Source: Acidobacteriota bacterium
GTDB lineage: Bacteria; Actinomycetota; Acidimicrobiia; Spongiisociales; UBA5794
Direction: 5' to 3'
Length of the DNA: 33,330 bases
Assembly: GCA_022566415.1 (NCBI GenBank)
Contig: JADFIY010000006.1
Coordinates: 1-33,330, forward strand
A program made the position numbers and the translations under genes. The notes beneath the pieces were generated by a model that saw only the letters and a program-made list of their open reading frames with translations, did no database searches and was not told the DNA's origin. Below, piece after piece: positions 8,421 to 18,229 of this stretch; positions within the stretch are counted from its first letter, which is position 1, and each line of letters opens with the position of its first letter.

Positions 8421-8941
8421 CCGTCGAACCTCCCGAGCACGACCAGCCGGCACCGCCCCTGCCGGGCAAGGTGCTCGACATGCTCGAACAGCTGATGATC
8501 GATGTCGAGAACGCCCGCCAAGTCCCTCTGTCCAACAGCGTCATGGTCAGCCAGGAAGAGATGCTCGACAACCTGGCCAGGATCCAGAAGGAGCTGCCCG
8601 AGGAGCTGCGGGCGGCGCGCTGGATGGTCCGTGAGCGCGAGGCGTACATTGCGAGGACGAATGAGACCGCGCGCGGTGTTTTCGCCGAGGCCAAGAAGCG
8701 TTCGGACGAGCTGGTCTCCGAGTCCTACATCGTCCAGGAGGCGGTCGAGGAGGCGAACACGCTGGTGCGCAATGCCGAGGGGGAGGCCCGTCGAATACGG
8801 CTGGAGTCCGAGGACTTCGCCGAGCGGCACCTGGCGGAGGCCGAGCAGGTGCTCGGGGAACTGCTGCGCTACGTGCGCGAGGCCCGGGCCGAGCTCCACC
8901 AGGCGCTACCCCCGGCCCCGGAACCACCGATCAGCGAATAG
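8417..8941 (+). CDS. DivIVA-like coiled-coil protein, SepIVA-like
   Basis: Coiled-coil protein (LLDMLEQLMIDVENARQVPLSNSVMVSQEEMLDNLARIQKELPEEL); position before DUF177-rpmF-rnc matches mycobacterial sepIVA (Rv2927c) context. Confidence 0.7.
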   Translation: MTVEPPEHDQPAPPLPGKVLDMLEQLMIDVENARQVPLSNSVMVSQEEMLDNLARIQKELPEELRAARWMVREREAYIARTNETARGVFAEAKKRSDELVSESYIVQEAVEEANTLVRNAEGEARRIRLESEDFAERHLAEAEQVLGELLRYVREARAELHQALPPAPEPPISE

Positions 8942-8942
8942 A

Positions 8943-8984
8943 GAGTCGCGAGTCGCGAATCACAAGTCGCAAGTCGGAAGAAGC
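8943..8984. repeat. Heptamer array (GAGTCGC GAGTCGC GAATCAC AAGTCGC AAGTCGG AAGAAGC)
   Basis: 7-bp periodicity starting 1 bp after the stop codon of the SepIVA-like gene. Confidence 0.8.
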
Positions 8985-9016
8985 GGCGTTCCCGATAGAC
9001 TTTGCGTTTCTTGCTG

Positions 9017-9520
9017 ATGACTTCCTCTCTCTTCACAATCAACGTTGCCGATCTTGTCGGGCGCGATGCCCCGGCTCGAGAAGCGCACATCGAAGCCCCT
9101 GTCGACTGGGGCGTCGAGTTGAGCAAGATTCAACGGGATCCACCGCTGACCGCCGACCTTACGCTGTCGCACTTACCCAGCGGGATTCTGGTCAGGGGCA
9201 CGCTGCGCTTTCGCGTCGAGCACACGTGCCGACGGTGTCTCACCCACTACCGAGAAGAGGCCAGCCATCACGTCACCGGCCTGTTCGAGGTGGATCCGGA
9301 CGAGGAGGCGTATCCGATCGACGGGGTCGAGATCGACCTCGAACCTTTCCTCAGGGATGAGGCGTTGCTGGCCCTTCCGCTGCTTCCCGAGTGCCCCGAT
9401 GGGTGTGCCACGGTTGTGACTACACCCGAAACGGACTTGAATACCGATCTCCCGGACCAGGCGAGCGAGGTCGATTCGCCGTTCGCGGCGCTGCGAGACC
9501 TGCTGCCGCCCGGGGAATGA
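9017..9520 (+). CDS. DUF177 (YceD-like) family protein
   Basis: Position upstream of rpmF; VRGTLRFRVEHTCRRCLTHY, DGVEIDLEPFLRDEALLALPLLPECPDGC; start 9017 (ATG) or 9002 (TTG). Confidence 0.85.
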   Translation: MTSSLFTINVADLVGRDAPAREAHIEAPVDWGVELSKIQRDPPLTADLTLSHLPSGILVRGTLRFRVEHTCRRCLTHYREEASHHVTGLFEVDPDEEAYPIDGVEIDLEPFLRDEALLALPLLPECPDGCATVVTTPETDLNTDLPDQASEVDSPFAALRDLLPPGE

Positions 9521-9538
9521 CGAAACGAGGTTCCGGCC

Positions 9539-9712
9539 ATGGCCGTCCCGAAGAAGAAGATGTCGCGGTCCAGGACGCGGCGGCGCAAGGCCCACTGGAA
9601 GGTAGCCCCACCGACGCTTGCGACCTGTCAGCAATGCGGCGCCAAGCACATCTCGCACCGCGTGTGCGCAGAGTGCGGCAGCTACAACGGCCGCGTCGTC
9701 ACCGAAGTCTGA
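9539..9712 (+). CDS. rpmF: 50S ribosomal protein L32 (57 aa; not in the supplied ORF track)
   Basis: Manual translation: MAVPKKKMSRSRTRRRKAHWKVAPPTLATCQQCGAKHISHRVCAECGSYNGRVVTEV. Confidence 0.97.
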   Translation: MAVPKKKMSRSRTRRRKAHWKVAPPTLATCQQCGAKHISHRVCAECGSYNGRVVTEV

Positions 9713-9719
9713 CGCAACC

Positions 9720-10697
9720 ATGGCCAGAATCGCCGTGGACGCGATGGGTGGCGATCATGCACCCCTAGAAATCGTCCGCGGCTCGGTCGATGCCTCCCGC
9801 CACGGCATCGACGTGGTGCTCGTAGGCGATGAGGCCGTGATTCGTCCCATCCTCGACCGATTCGACGCCGACCTCCCCATCGTTCATGCCGGTGAAGTCA
9901 TCGACATGCATCAGGACCCCTCTCGGGCGCTCCGTGAGAAAAGGGACGCGTCGGTGCTGGTGGCGGCTCGCCTGGTGGATGATGGACTGGCCGCAGGGCT
10001 CGTCTCCGCCGGCTCCACCGGGGCAACGCTGGTTGCGGGAGCGTTCATCATCGGGAGGCTCGCCGGAGTGTCACGTCCGGCGATTGCCTCGATCTTCCCC
10101 ACGCGGGAAGTGGTTGTGGATGTCGGCGCCAACCTCGAGGTTCGACCGGAGCATCTCGTTCAGTTCGCCATCATGGGCAGCGCTGTGGCCCAGGTGTATC
10201 TCGATCTCGATGAGCCGCGCGTTGGCCTGCTGAACATCGGGGAGGAGCCGGGCAAGGGCCGCCCGCTGGAGCGGGTTGCCTTCGAGCTGCTGGAGAAAGC
10301 GGAGACGATCCACTTCGTCGGCAACGTGGAGGGGAGAGATCTGGGCCGTGACACAGCCGACGTGTTCGTCACAGACGGCTACACCGGAAACATCCTTCTC
10401 AAGACCGGCGAGGGGACCGCGCAGGCGATCTACCGGATGCTGCTCGAGGCGTTGCAGGCGGATGAGTATCAAACGGCGCTCGCCACACTGAGCCCTGCGT
10501 TCATCGAACTCCGGGAACGGATCGACCCAGAGACCACTGGGGGAGCTCACCTGGTCGGCACGGAAGGTGTTGTTGTCATCGCCCATGGGGGAAGCTCGCA
10601 CCGTGCCGTCGACAATGCGATCCGGATGGCGGCCGAGGGTGTCGACCGCGGCCTGGTGGAGCGAATCGCAAACGGGCTCGACGGCGCTGGTCCGTGA
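9720..10697 (+). CDS. plsX: Phosphate acyltransferase PlsX
   Basis: MARIAVDAMGGDHAPLEIVRGS, SAGSTGATLVAGAFIIGR, GYTGNILLKTGEG, HGGSSHRAVDNAI; start trimmed to 9720. Confidence 0.95.
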   Translation: MARIAVDAMGGDHAPLEIVRGSVDASRHGIDVVLVGDEAVIRPILDRFDADLPIVHAGEVIDMHQDPSRALREKRDASVLVAARLVDDGLAAGLVSAGSTGATLVAGAFIIGRLAGVSRPAIASIFPTREVVVDVGANLEVRPEHLVQFAIMGSAVAQVYLDLDEPRVGLLNIGEEPGKGRPLERVAFELLEKAETIHFVGNVEGRDLGRDTADVFVTDGYTGNILLKTGEGTAQAIYRMLLEALQADEYQTALATLSPAFIELRERIDPETTGGAHLVGTEGVVVIAHGGSSHRAVDNAIRMAAEGVDRGLVERIANGLDGAGP

Positions 10698-11395
10698 CCG
10701 GCACTGCCGACGACCCCATTGCGGCGGTGGAGGAGGCGATGGGGTACCGATTCCAGGATCCGGCGATGCGCGACGAAGCGCTGACTCACCCGTCCTTCGC
10801 CGCAGAGCATGGGATGGCTCCAAACTACGAGCGTCTCGAATTTCTCGGCGATGCCGTGCTCCAGATGGCCGTGACCCGCTACGTGTATAACGCCATGCCG
10901 GGAGCCCCGGAGGGCGACATGACACTGGTCCGCGCCGGGGTCGTTGCCGAACCGGCGTTGGCGGCGATGGGCCGGGCGTGGGGAGTGCCCGATGCGGTTC
11001 GGCTGGGCCGCGGCGAGACGCTGACGGGCGGGCGCGACAAGGAGTCGATCGTATCCGATGTGGTCGAATCCCTGCTCGGCGCCGTCTACCTCGAAGCCGG
11101 GTTCGCAGCCGCCGAGGAGATCGTGCTCCGGCACTGGGGGGAGCTGATCGACGATCTCACGACCGCCCCCGGAAGTCGCGACTACAAGACCAGGCTCCAG
11201 GAGGTACTTGTAGCCGCGGGAACGGATGTCTCGTACGTTGTGACCGACACCGGACCACAACACGCCAAGGAGTTCACGGCGACTGCGGTCTCGGGCGGGG
11301 AGGAGCTGGCTACGGGGCATGGCAGCTCGAAGAAACGCGCCGAACAGAATGCAGCCCGCCTGGCCCTGGAGAAGGTCCAGAGTCCAGACTCCTGA
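10694..11395 (+). CDS. rnc: Ribonuclease III
   Basis: LTHPSFAAEHG..NYERLEFLGDAVLQMAV, DKESIVSDVVESLLGAVYLEAG, dsRBD; C-terminal tail QSPDS lies in a heptamer repeat. Confidence 0.95.
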   Translation: MTGTADDPIAAVEEAMGYRFQDPAMRDEALTHPSFAAEHGMAPNYERLEFLGDAVLQMAVTRYVYNAMPGAPEGDMTLVRAGVVAEPALAAMGRAWGVPDAVRLGRGETLTGGRDKESIVSDVVESLLGAVYLEAGFAAAEEIVLRHWGELIDDLTTAPGSRDYKTRLQEVLVAAGTDVSYVVTDTGPQHAKEFTATAVSGGEELATGHGSSKKRAEQNAARLALEKVQSPDS

Positions 11396-11434
11396 TACTC
11401 GTTACTTGATACTTGTTACCTGCCGTTGGTACTC
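11378..11434. repeat. Degenerate heptamer array (CCAGAGT CCAGACT CCTGATA CTCGTTA CTTGATA CTTGTTA CCTGCCG TTGGTAC)
   Basis: 7-bp periodicity spanning the 3' end and stop codon of rnc. Confidence 0.75.
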
Positions 11435-11471
11435 ACACCATTGTAATTCTCGCTGGTAAGCTCGCCGGACC

Positions 11472-14400
11472 GTGCTGCTGAAGAGTCTTACGCTCGTCGG
11501 CTTCAAGTCGTTCGCCGACCGGACCCGGATCGAATTCGACGCCGGGGTAAACATCGTGGTCGGGCCGAACGGATCGGGGAAGTCGAACCTGCTCGACGCC
11601 ATCGCCTGGGTCATGGGCACTCAAGCCACCAAATCCCTGCGAACCGAGAAGATGGACGACGTCGTGTTTGCGGGGACGGCTACGCGACCTGCGGTTTCCC
11701 GCGCCGAGGTTTCTCTCACCTTCGACAACAGCGACGGGTTTCTCCCCGTCGATCTGTCCGAGATCACCATCACCAGGCGGCTTCACCGGGATGGGACGTC
11801 CGAGTACGAGCTCAATCGAACGCCGTGCCGCCTTCTCGACATCCAGGAATTGCTCTCAGACGGCGGCGTAGGCAGGCACCAGCACGTTCTGGTTTCCCAA
11901 GGTGAAATAGGAGGGATCCTGACGGCCAGCACGGACGAGCATCGGGCGGTGATCGAAGAGGCCGCAGGAATCACCAAGCATCGGGCCAGGCGCGATCGCG
12001 CCGTTCACCGCCTCGAGGCAACCGAACTGGACGTGGAGCGCCTCAACGACATTCTTACCGAGAAACGACGGGCCCTGCGCCCGCTGAAGCGCCAGGCCAA
12101 CGCTGCGGCCCGCCATGGCGACGTCAAGGCCCTGGCCAAGTCCCTCCGCCTGTGGTTGGGTGGCGAAGAGCTCCGCCACCTCGAGGCGCGCACGACGGCC
12201 GTCACCGCGGAGCAGGCCGACCACACCGGTTCGGTCGAAAACGAGACCAAGCAACTTGCCCAAGTGGTCGAGCAGCTGAAGGAGCTGCGGGCCTCCGCAG
12301 GTGACGCCGGTGCGTCGCTCGAGCGCGACACGGCCGCGGCGGCACGATTGGAGACGGTCACCGAGCGGTTGCGGCGTTACGGCGTGGTGGCGCGCGAGCG
12401 GAGAGTCTCCATAGAAGGCCGCCTCGTCGGCGCCGGCGAGCGGAGGACCGACCTCGAATCGGAGGCGGCGGAGCTCAACGAGGAGCTGGTCGCGGTGGTA
12501 GCGGAGTCCGAGCGGGTGGCTGCCGACGCCGAGCGCCATGGCGTCGCCCTCGAAACGCTCGAGGACGAAGAACGTGCCCTTGGTGAGCAGCTGCAACTCC
12601 CGGCCGAAGGAGTCGTCGCCAACCTGCGCGGCGACCTGCGCGCCCTCGAGGTCGCGGAACAGCGTGACGCCAGAGAGCTGGCCGCGATCGGGTCGCGCCG
12701 CGAGGTCGTGGTGGCCCGCCTCGAAGAGGAAACAGCAGAGGCGGTTTCGTTGAATCGGGGGATTCAGGAGGCCGACGGGCACAGCACGAAAGCCGAGCGA
12801 ACATATGAGGTCACCAGGACCGAGCGAGAACGAGCCCACCACGAGTTCGAGCGCGACGATCGCGAGCTTGGCGATGTCCGGCTGGCGGTAGCGGCTGGCG
12901 AGGCGCGGATCGAGGCGCTGGAAGCGGCGTTGGCCGGGCTGGGGGACCCGGAAGCGCATACGATGGCGGAAGCCGGAGACGGCGTGACCGCTCTCGTTGC
13001 CACCGCGCTCGATGTCCCAGACGACCTGGCTGCGGCCGTCGATGGTGGGCTCGGAGCATGGCGCGATGCCTACCTCGTCGATGAAGGATCCGGGGTGCAC
13101 CGCCTCGCCAAGGCCCTCAAACAGCGGGGGCTGGGCGGAGTCTCGCTGGTGAAGGCGCCCGGCGGCAGCACGGTGCCCGCCAGGGAGGCTGCACAAGCGT
13201 TCGGTGCCGACGCCCTGGTCGATCTGCTCGGCCGGCGCGCAGACCGGGCTCTCGCCGAGGGCCTGCTGGGCGATGTCGTGTTCGTCGCCGGGTGGGAGCT
13301 CGGCTGGCAGATCGTTGAGCGGTTCGACGGGGTGCGTGCGGTGACGCCCGAAGGGGATGTCATATCCGCGGTGGGCATGCAGGTCGCCGAGCCGGATGGT
13401 GCAGGGCACGCTGCCCTGGACGCAGCCAGGGTGACGCTCGAGGTCACCGAGACCGAGCAGGCCCGCCTCGATGGCCAACTGACCGCGAGCAGGGCTGCGT
13501 TCGAATCCGCCATGGACCACGAGCGTGTGGCACTCGAAGCACTCGAAGAGGTCGAGGCCCGCATTGCCGGCCACACCGAGGCGCTTGGCCTCATCGCCCG
13601 CGCCCGAGCCGAAGGCGAAGCAGAGCTGGCCCGGCTCGACGATCGGGTGAGCGCGATCGACGGAGCAAAGAGCGCCCGTGCCCTACGGATCGCCGAGCTG
13701 CACAGCCGGGCTGGCGAGTTCGAAGGCGAAGAGGTAACCCGTCAGGAAGCATGGGAGGCGTTGAGTCACCGCAAGGAGCAGGTTACGGAGCGTCGCGACG
13801 AAGCGAGGCGGCTGCGCGAAGAGTCGACCGTCGCACTCGCCGGGGCCACCGAGCGTAAGGGTTTGCTGGAGCGGAGGATCGAGCAGATCGGCGGGGAGCT
13901 CGGTGAGCTGGCACACCTTCCCGAAGTTGATCCGAGGGTCGAGTCACTTCGCCAGATCGAAGCGCAGGCAAGCCGGCTGGTTGGAGTCGTTCACGGCCAC
14001 ATCGTGGTGCTTCGCGAACGGCAGCGCGAGATCCGGGAAGCAGTCGGGGACGTCGATCATGCTCATCGTGCCGCTGAGGAGCGCCGGGAGGCGTTGGCGC
14101 TGAACATCAGCGACGGTAAGGATCGGCTGGCGGTACTGGGGGTGGAGCTCGCCGAGCTGCGGGTGCGGCGGGAGGCAGCTGTGGAGCGGATCCGTCGTGA
14201 TGCGGACTCGACCGAGCAGGAGGCGCTCGACGTATCGCGACCGGAGATCGAAGACGATGCTGACCTGACCGAGCGTCTCGAGGCGCTCGAGGCCGATCTG
14301 CGTCGCATGGGGCTGATCAACCCACTCGCTGCCACCGAGCACGAGGAGTTGGCAGCCGAGGTGGCGTTGCTCGACGAGCAACTGGAGGACCTCGATGGTT

Positions 14401-14912
14401 CCCGGCGCGAGGTCGTCAAGGTCATCGATGTGCTCGATGAGGAGATGACCGGCCTGTTCCTCGGCGCCTTCGAAGAGATTTCTGCGTTGTATGAGGAGAA
14501 CTTTGCGCTGGTGTTCCCTGGAGGTCGCGGACGGCTCCGCTTGCTGGATCCGGATGACCCTCTGCGGTCCGGCGTCGAGGTGGAGGCGCAGCCACACGGG
14601 AAGAAGGTGGGCAGGCTGACCCTTCTGTCCGGTGGAGAGCGTGCGCTCGCCGCGCTCGCCTTTCTCTTCGCCGTGTTCCGGGCGAGGCCCAGCCCGTTCT
14701 ACGTGCTCGACGAGGTCGAGGCAGCCCTAGACGACTCCAATCTGCACCGCTTCCTGCGGCTGGTCGACCAACTACGCACCTCGGCACAGTTGGTGATCAT
14801 CACTCACCAACAACAGACCATGCAGGCCGCAGATATGCTGTACGGCGTAACCATGGAGCCCGGGGAGTCGTCAAAGATCCTGGCCAAGCGGATGTCGACG
14901 TCACCGGTCTGA
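11472..14912 (+). CDS. smc: Chromosome segregation protein SMC
   Basis: LTLVGFKSFADRTRIEF, VGPNGSGKSNLLDAIAWVMG, long coiled coils with hinge, LLSGGERALAALAFLFAVFRARPSPFYVLDEVEAALDD. Confidence 0.96.
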   Translation: MLLKSLTLVGFKSFADRTRIEFDAGVNIVVGPNGSGKSNLLDAIAWVMGTQATKSLRTEKMDDVVFAGTATRPAVSRAEVSLTFDNSDGFLPVDLSEITITRRLHRDGTSEYELNRTPCRLLDIQELLSDGGVGRHQHVLVSQGEIGGILTASTDEHRAVIEEAAGITKHRARRDRAVHRLEATELDVERLNDILTEKRRALRPLKRQANAAARHGDVKALAKSLRLWLGGEELRHLEARTTAVTAEQADHTGSVENETKQLAQVVEQLKELRASAGDAGASLERDTAAAARLETVTERLRRYGVVARERRVSIEGRLVGAGERRTDLESEAAELNEELVAVVAESERVAADAERHGVALETLEDEERALGEQLQLPAEGVVANLRGDLRALEVAEQRDARELAAIGSRREVVVARLEEETAEAVSLNRGIQEADGHSTKAERTYEVTRTERERAHHEFERDDRELGDVRLAVAAGEARIEALEAALAGLGDPEAHTMAEAGDGVTALVATALDVPDDLAAAVDGGLGAWRDAYLVDEGSGVHRLAKALKQRGLGGVSLVKAPGGSTVPAREAAQAFGADALVDLLGRRADRALAEGLLGDVVFVAGWELGWQIVERFDGVRAVTPEGDVISAVGMQVAEPDGAGHAALDAARVTLEVTETEQARLDGQLTASRAAFESAMDHERVALEALEEVEARIAGHTEALGLIARARAEGEAELARLDDRVSAIDGAKSARALRIAELHSRAGEFEGEEVTRQEAWEALSHRKEQVTERRDEARRLREESTVALAGATERKGLLERRIEQIGGELGELAHLPEVDPRVESLRQIEAQASRLVGVVHGHIVVLRERQREIREAVGDVDHAHRAAEERREALALNISDGKDRLAVLGVELAELRVRREAAVERIRRDADSTEQEALDVSRPEIEDDADLTERLEALEADLRRMGLINPLAATEHEELAAEVALLDEQLEDLDGSRREVVKVIDVLDEEMTGLFLGAFEEISALYEENFALVFPGGRGRLRLLDPDDPLRSGVEVEAQPHGKKVGRLTLLSGGERALAALAFLFAVFRARPSPFYVLDEVEAALDDSNLHRFLRLVDQLRTSAQLVIITHQQQTMQAADMLYGVTMEPGESSKILAKRMSTSPV

Positions 14913-14933
14913 CCCGGCCCACGAGGAGCATCC

Positions 14934-15947
14934 GTGGATCTCATCCTCATCCTCATTGCCGTTGCCGCGGTCGCCATCGTTGCGGGCGTTGTGGTGCTCG
15001 TCGTATGGGGCCGTGGTCGCGATGGGACGAGTCGTGACGGCGCGGCTCCGGTTGCGCAAGCTCCTCCTGACCTCAAAGAGAAGCTGTCCCGGACCCGGAC
15101 CGCGATCGGGAGCCGCCTCGGCTCGCTGATGGGGAGCGGCCGCCTCGACGACTCGTTCTGGGACGACCTCGAGGAGACGCTGATTGCCGCCGACGTCGGG
15201 GTCACCACGGCCGCGGCGGTGACCGAGGAGACGAGGAGCCGCCGTCCGCAGGACGGAGCGGCAGCTCGCGCTGCCCTCGAGGTCGCCCTCGTCGGCGCCA
15301 TGTCGGATGAAGACCGCTCGTTGCGACTCATCGGCAACCCCGCCGTCGTGCTCGTGGTCGGCGTGAACGGGACGGGCAAGACCACCTCGATCGCCAAGCT
15401 CGCGGCGCGGATGCGCGCCGACCAGCGCCGCGTCATCCTTGCCGCCGCCGACACCTTCCGGGCCGCGGCGGATGACCAGCTTCGAGTCTGGGCGGATCGC
15501 GTCGGAGTCGAGGTCGTGACCGGCGAATCCGGCTCCGATCCTGCCGCCGTTGCCTATGAGACGTATCAGCGGGCAGCCGCCGAGGGTTACGACACCGTGA
15601 TCGTCGACACCGCGGGCAGGCTGCAATCGAAATCGAACCTCATGGACGAGCTTGGCAAGGTGGCCAGGGTGCTGCGTCGGGAGGCGGGGGAAATCGGTGA
15701 AGTACTCTTGGTCCTCGATGGAACCACGGGCCAGAACAGCATCGGGCAGGCCAGGAGCTTTGCCGAAGCGGTTGGAGTCACGGGAATCGTGATGACCAAA
15801 CTGGACGGAACGGCGCGCGGGGGCATCGCGGTGGCAGTCGAGCACGACCTGGGGATCCCGGTCAAGTTCATCGGCGTTGGCGAGGGAGTCGACGACCTCA
15901 TCCCGTTTGACCCGACCGAATTCGTCGAAGCGTTGCTCGAGCCATGA
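14934..15947 (+). CDS. ftsY: Signal recognition particle receptor FtsY
   Basis: N-terminal TM; GVNGTGKTTSIAKLA, LAAADTFRAAADDQL, DTAGRLQSKSNLMDELGKV, TKLDGTARGGIAV, GVGEGVDDLIPFDP. Confidence 0.96.
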   Translation: MDLILILIAVAAVAIVAGVVVLVVWGRGRDGTSRDGAAPVAQAPPDLKEKLSRTRTAIGSRLGSLMGSGRLDDSFWDDLEETLIAADVGVTTAAAVTEETRSRRPQDGAAARAALEVALVGAMSDEDRSLRLIGNPAVVLVVGVNGTGKTTSIAKLAARMRADQRRVILAAADTFRAAADDQLRVWADRVGVEVVTGESGSDPAAVAYETYQRAAAEGYDTVIVDTAGRLQSKSNLMDELGKVARVLRREAGEIGEVLLVLDGTTGQNSIGQARSFAEAVGVTGIVMTKLDGTARGGIAVAVEHDLGIPVKFIGVGEGVDDLIPFDPTEFVEALLEP

Positions 15948-16321
15948 CCGACGCGTCGGATCTCCTCGAGCAAGCACGCCAGGCCGCAGCGGCCGCCTAT
16001 TCGCCCTACTCCAATTTTCGGGTCGGTGCCGTGGTGGTCACCGAGGACGGGACCGTCTTCGCCGGGTGCAACGTGGAGAACGCCGCCTACGGATCGTCGG
16101 TGTGCGCCGAGGTCACCGCCATCACAACCGCCGTGGCCAGCGGTGCGCGGTCGATCTCCACCATCGCCGTGACGTGCCTGGAGGACGACGAGTGCTTTCC
16201 CTGCGGGAACTGTCTCCAGGTGATGCGAGAGTTCGGGGTGGAGCGGCTCATCACCGAGAAGGGCGAGTACACCCTGGAGGAGTTGCTGCCGTACTCGTTC
16301 GGCCCCGAGTCATTGGCGTAG
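15944..16321 (+). CDS. cdd: Cytidine deaminase
   Basis: AYSPYSNFRVGAVVVTEDGTVFAGCNVENAAYGSSVCAEVTAI, CFPCGNCLQVMREF. Confidence 0.93.
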   Translation: MTDASDLLEQARQAAAAAYSPYSNFRVGAVVVTEDGTVFAGCNVENAAYGSSVCAEVTAITTAVASGARSISTIAVTCLEDDECFPCGNCLQVMREFGVERLITEKGEYTLEELLPYSFGPESLA

Positions 16322-16348
16322 CTCGGCTCTTCGTCGGCGAGATCTTGG

Positions 16349-17191
16349 TCACGCCTCTGCGGGTTCGAATGGCTCGTCCCAGATGTGGACGGAGAGGCCG
16401 AGTTCGAACAGCGAGTCGAGGTGATCCGCTTCCCAGAGGGGTACCCGGACACATCCATGTGAGGCGGGATGGGCAGGCACGCTCGACGAGCCATGCACTG
16501 CGTAGTACGGCGTGAAATACCACGGTTTGTACAGATTTCCGAGGTAGTTCTTCCGCCACCCGTCGATGTGCTTGAAGAGCTTGAAATCGCCTTTTGGTGT
16601 GGTCGCCTTCACGATGCCCCCGCCGGGGCCTCCGTTCTTCGACCAGTACGGCTCGCCGTTGCCGCTCGACACGGGTACGACGGCGGCGACGCTGCCGGCG
16701 CGGATGACGAACATCACCTGACGGTTGAGGTCGATTTCGATGCGATCGAGCTCGTCATCGTGACGCTGGAGAATGGCGCTGTGATCCAGCTCGATCTTCC
16801 AGTCGTCCGGAGCCCACACGTCGGTTCGGTCCAACCCGGCCAGCTTCTTGACGGCAACCACCGCGGCGGCGACCTCGCGCCCATACACGCCGTCAACCTC
16901 GCCACGGAACACACCGAGGCGGGTCAGGTGTCGCTGAAGCTGGGCGACGCTGCGGTGGTCCATGCCCGGCACCAGCAGCATGGGGTGCGTGCTCGGGTCG
17001 TAGACGATCTTCCACGCGACCACATGCCCGCTCGGGCTTGAGGTCGAAGGCTCCACGACCGCGATCTGCGATGGGAGCCAGCGCACCTGTGGCACGCCCG
17101 GGGAAGGCAGCTCACCGGTCGACGCGTCATCGAGCGTGCCGGGTGAGCCGACCGCGAGAGCGATCACTATGCCCAGAATGGGAAGAAACAT
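16349..17191 (-). CDS. L,D-transpeptidase (YkuD) with peptidoglycan-binding-like domain, exported
   Basis: N-terminal hydrophobic signal; LQRHLTRLGVFRGEVDGVYGREVAAAV; HGSSSVPAHPASHGCVRVPLWEADHL. Confidence 0.9.
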   Translation of the reverse strand: MFLPILGIVIALAVGSPGTLDDASTGELPSPGVPQVRWLPSQIAVVEPSTSSPSGHVVAWKIVYDPSTHPMLLVPGMDHRSVAQLQRHLTRLGVFRGEVDGVYGREVAAAVVAVKKLAGLDRTDVWAPDDWKIELDHSAILQRHDDELDRIEIDLNRQVMFVIRAGSVAAVVPVSSGNGEPYWSKNGGPGGGIVKATTPKGDFKLFKHIDGWRKNYLGNLYKPWYFTPYYAVHGSSSVPAHPASHGCVRVPLWEADHLDSLFELGLSVHIWDEPFEPAEA

Positions 17192-17281
17192 GTCCTAATT
17201 CGGATCGGAGGTGCGAGAGGATAACTGTAGGACCGATGCTCTCCGGCTACACGAATCGGCGAGACGCCGGCGACTGGCGAG

Positions 17282-18229
17282 TCAAGACCTCGCTTTCAAC
17301 GCTTCGATCAGCTTTGGCACTATCTGTTGGACGTCACCGACGACACCCAGGTCTGCGATGCCGAAGATCGGAGCATCTGCGTCCTTGTTGATGGCGATGA
17401 TCGTACCCGAGTCCTTCATCCCGACCATGTGCTGCATGGCCCCCGAAATCCCGGTAGCGATGTACACCGTTGGTTTCACGGTCTTGCCTGTCTGTCCCAC
17501 CTGGAGGCTGTACGGCACCCAACCCGCGTCCACCACAGCACGCGTGGCGCCGACCGCTCCATCGAGCTCGGCGGCGAGCTCTTCGACGAGGTGCCAGTTG
17601 TCTGGTCCTCCCAGACCGCGGCCTCCGGAGACGACCACGTTCGCCGCCTCCAGGTCCGGGCCTTCCTGCTCCTCGACGTGGCGTTCGACCACAACCGCCG
17701 ACCCTGACCGTCCGACGTCGGGGGCGGCGACGGCGGTGGTCGAAGGTGCCGGCCCCCCGGTGTCGTCGGCGGCAAATGCCTTCGGGCGGGCGATGACCAG
17801 CGCAGGGGGCTGGTCGGTGGCCTCGGTGATGATCTGGTGCGTGCCGCCGAGGATCTCGGAAGTCACCCGCACCGGGTCGATCGAGAGGTCGACGGCTGCC
17901 GCGAGCACCGGTCTCCCGAGGCGGGCCGACAAGCGCCCCGCGACATCGCGGTCGGTGTTGCCCATGCCGAACAATACGGCGGCGGGTGCATCGCCTCCGA
18001 CGAGGTCGGCGATCGCGGCGGCCGCGGTGGGGGCGGGGAGACCGTCTCCCGGATCCATGTGGTGGACGGAGGTAGCGCCATGAGCGCCGAGCTCGGCCAA
18101 GGCGTCTGCCGATCCCTCACCAACATGGAACACGGTGACCTCTCCGAGCTGTGCCGCTTTCGAAGTGAGCTCGAGGGCGGATGCGGAGGCATGGCCGTCG
18201 GTTTCCTCGCTGAATACCAGGATGGCCAT
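17282..18229 (-). CDS. etfA: Electron transfer flavoprotein subunit alpha
   Basis: VSGGRGLGGPDNWHLVEELAAELDGAVGATRAVVDAGWVPYSLQVGQTGKTVKPTVYIATGISGAMQHMVGMKDSGTIIAINKD. Confidence 0.95.
   Translation of the reverse strand: MAILVFSEETDGHASASALELTSKAAQLGEVTVFHVGEGSADALAELGAHGATSVHHMDPGDGLPAPTAAAAIADLVGGDAPAAVLFGMGNTDRDVAGRLSARLGRPVLAAAVDLSIDPVRVTSEILGGTHQIITEATDQPPALVIARPKAFAADDTGGPAPSTTAVAAPDVGRSGSAVVVERHVEEQEGPDLEAANVVVSGGRGLGGPDNWHLVEELAAELDGAVGATRAVVDAGWVPYSLQVGQTGKTVKPTVYIATGISGAMQHMVGMKDSGTIIAINKDADAPIFGIADLGVVGDVQQIVPKLIEALKARS

Noticed and set aside
11396-11471. Expected mutM/fpg between rnc and smc
   Set aside because: Only about 75 bp of intergenic/repeat DNA here; the absence is noted but gene order varies, so not reported as a finding.
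11856-13574. 572-aa minus-strand ORF antisense to smc
   Set aside because: Typical high-GC shadow ORF; the plus-strand SMC is unambiguous and the antisense protein has no recognisable domain.
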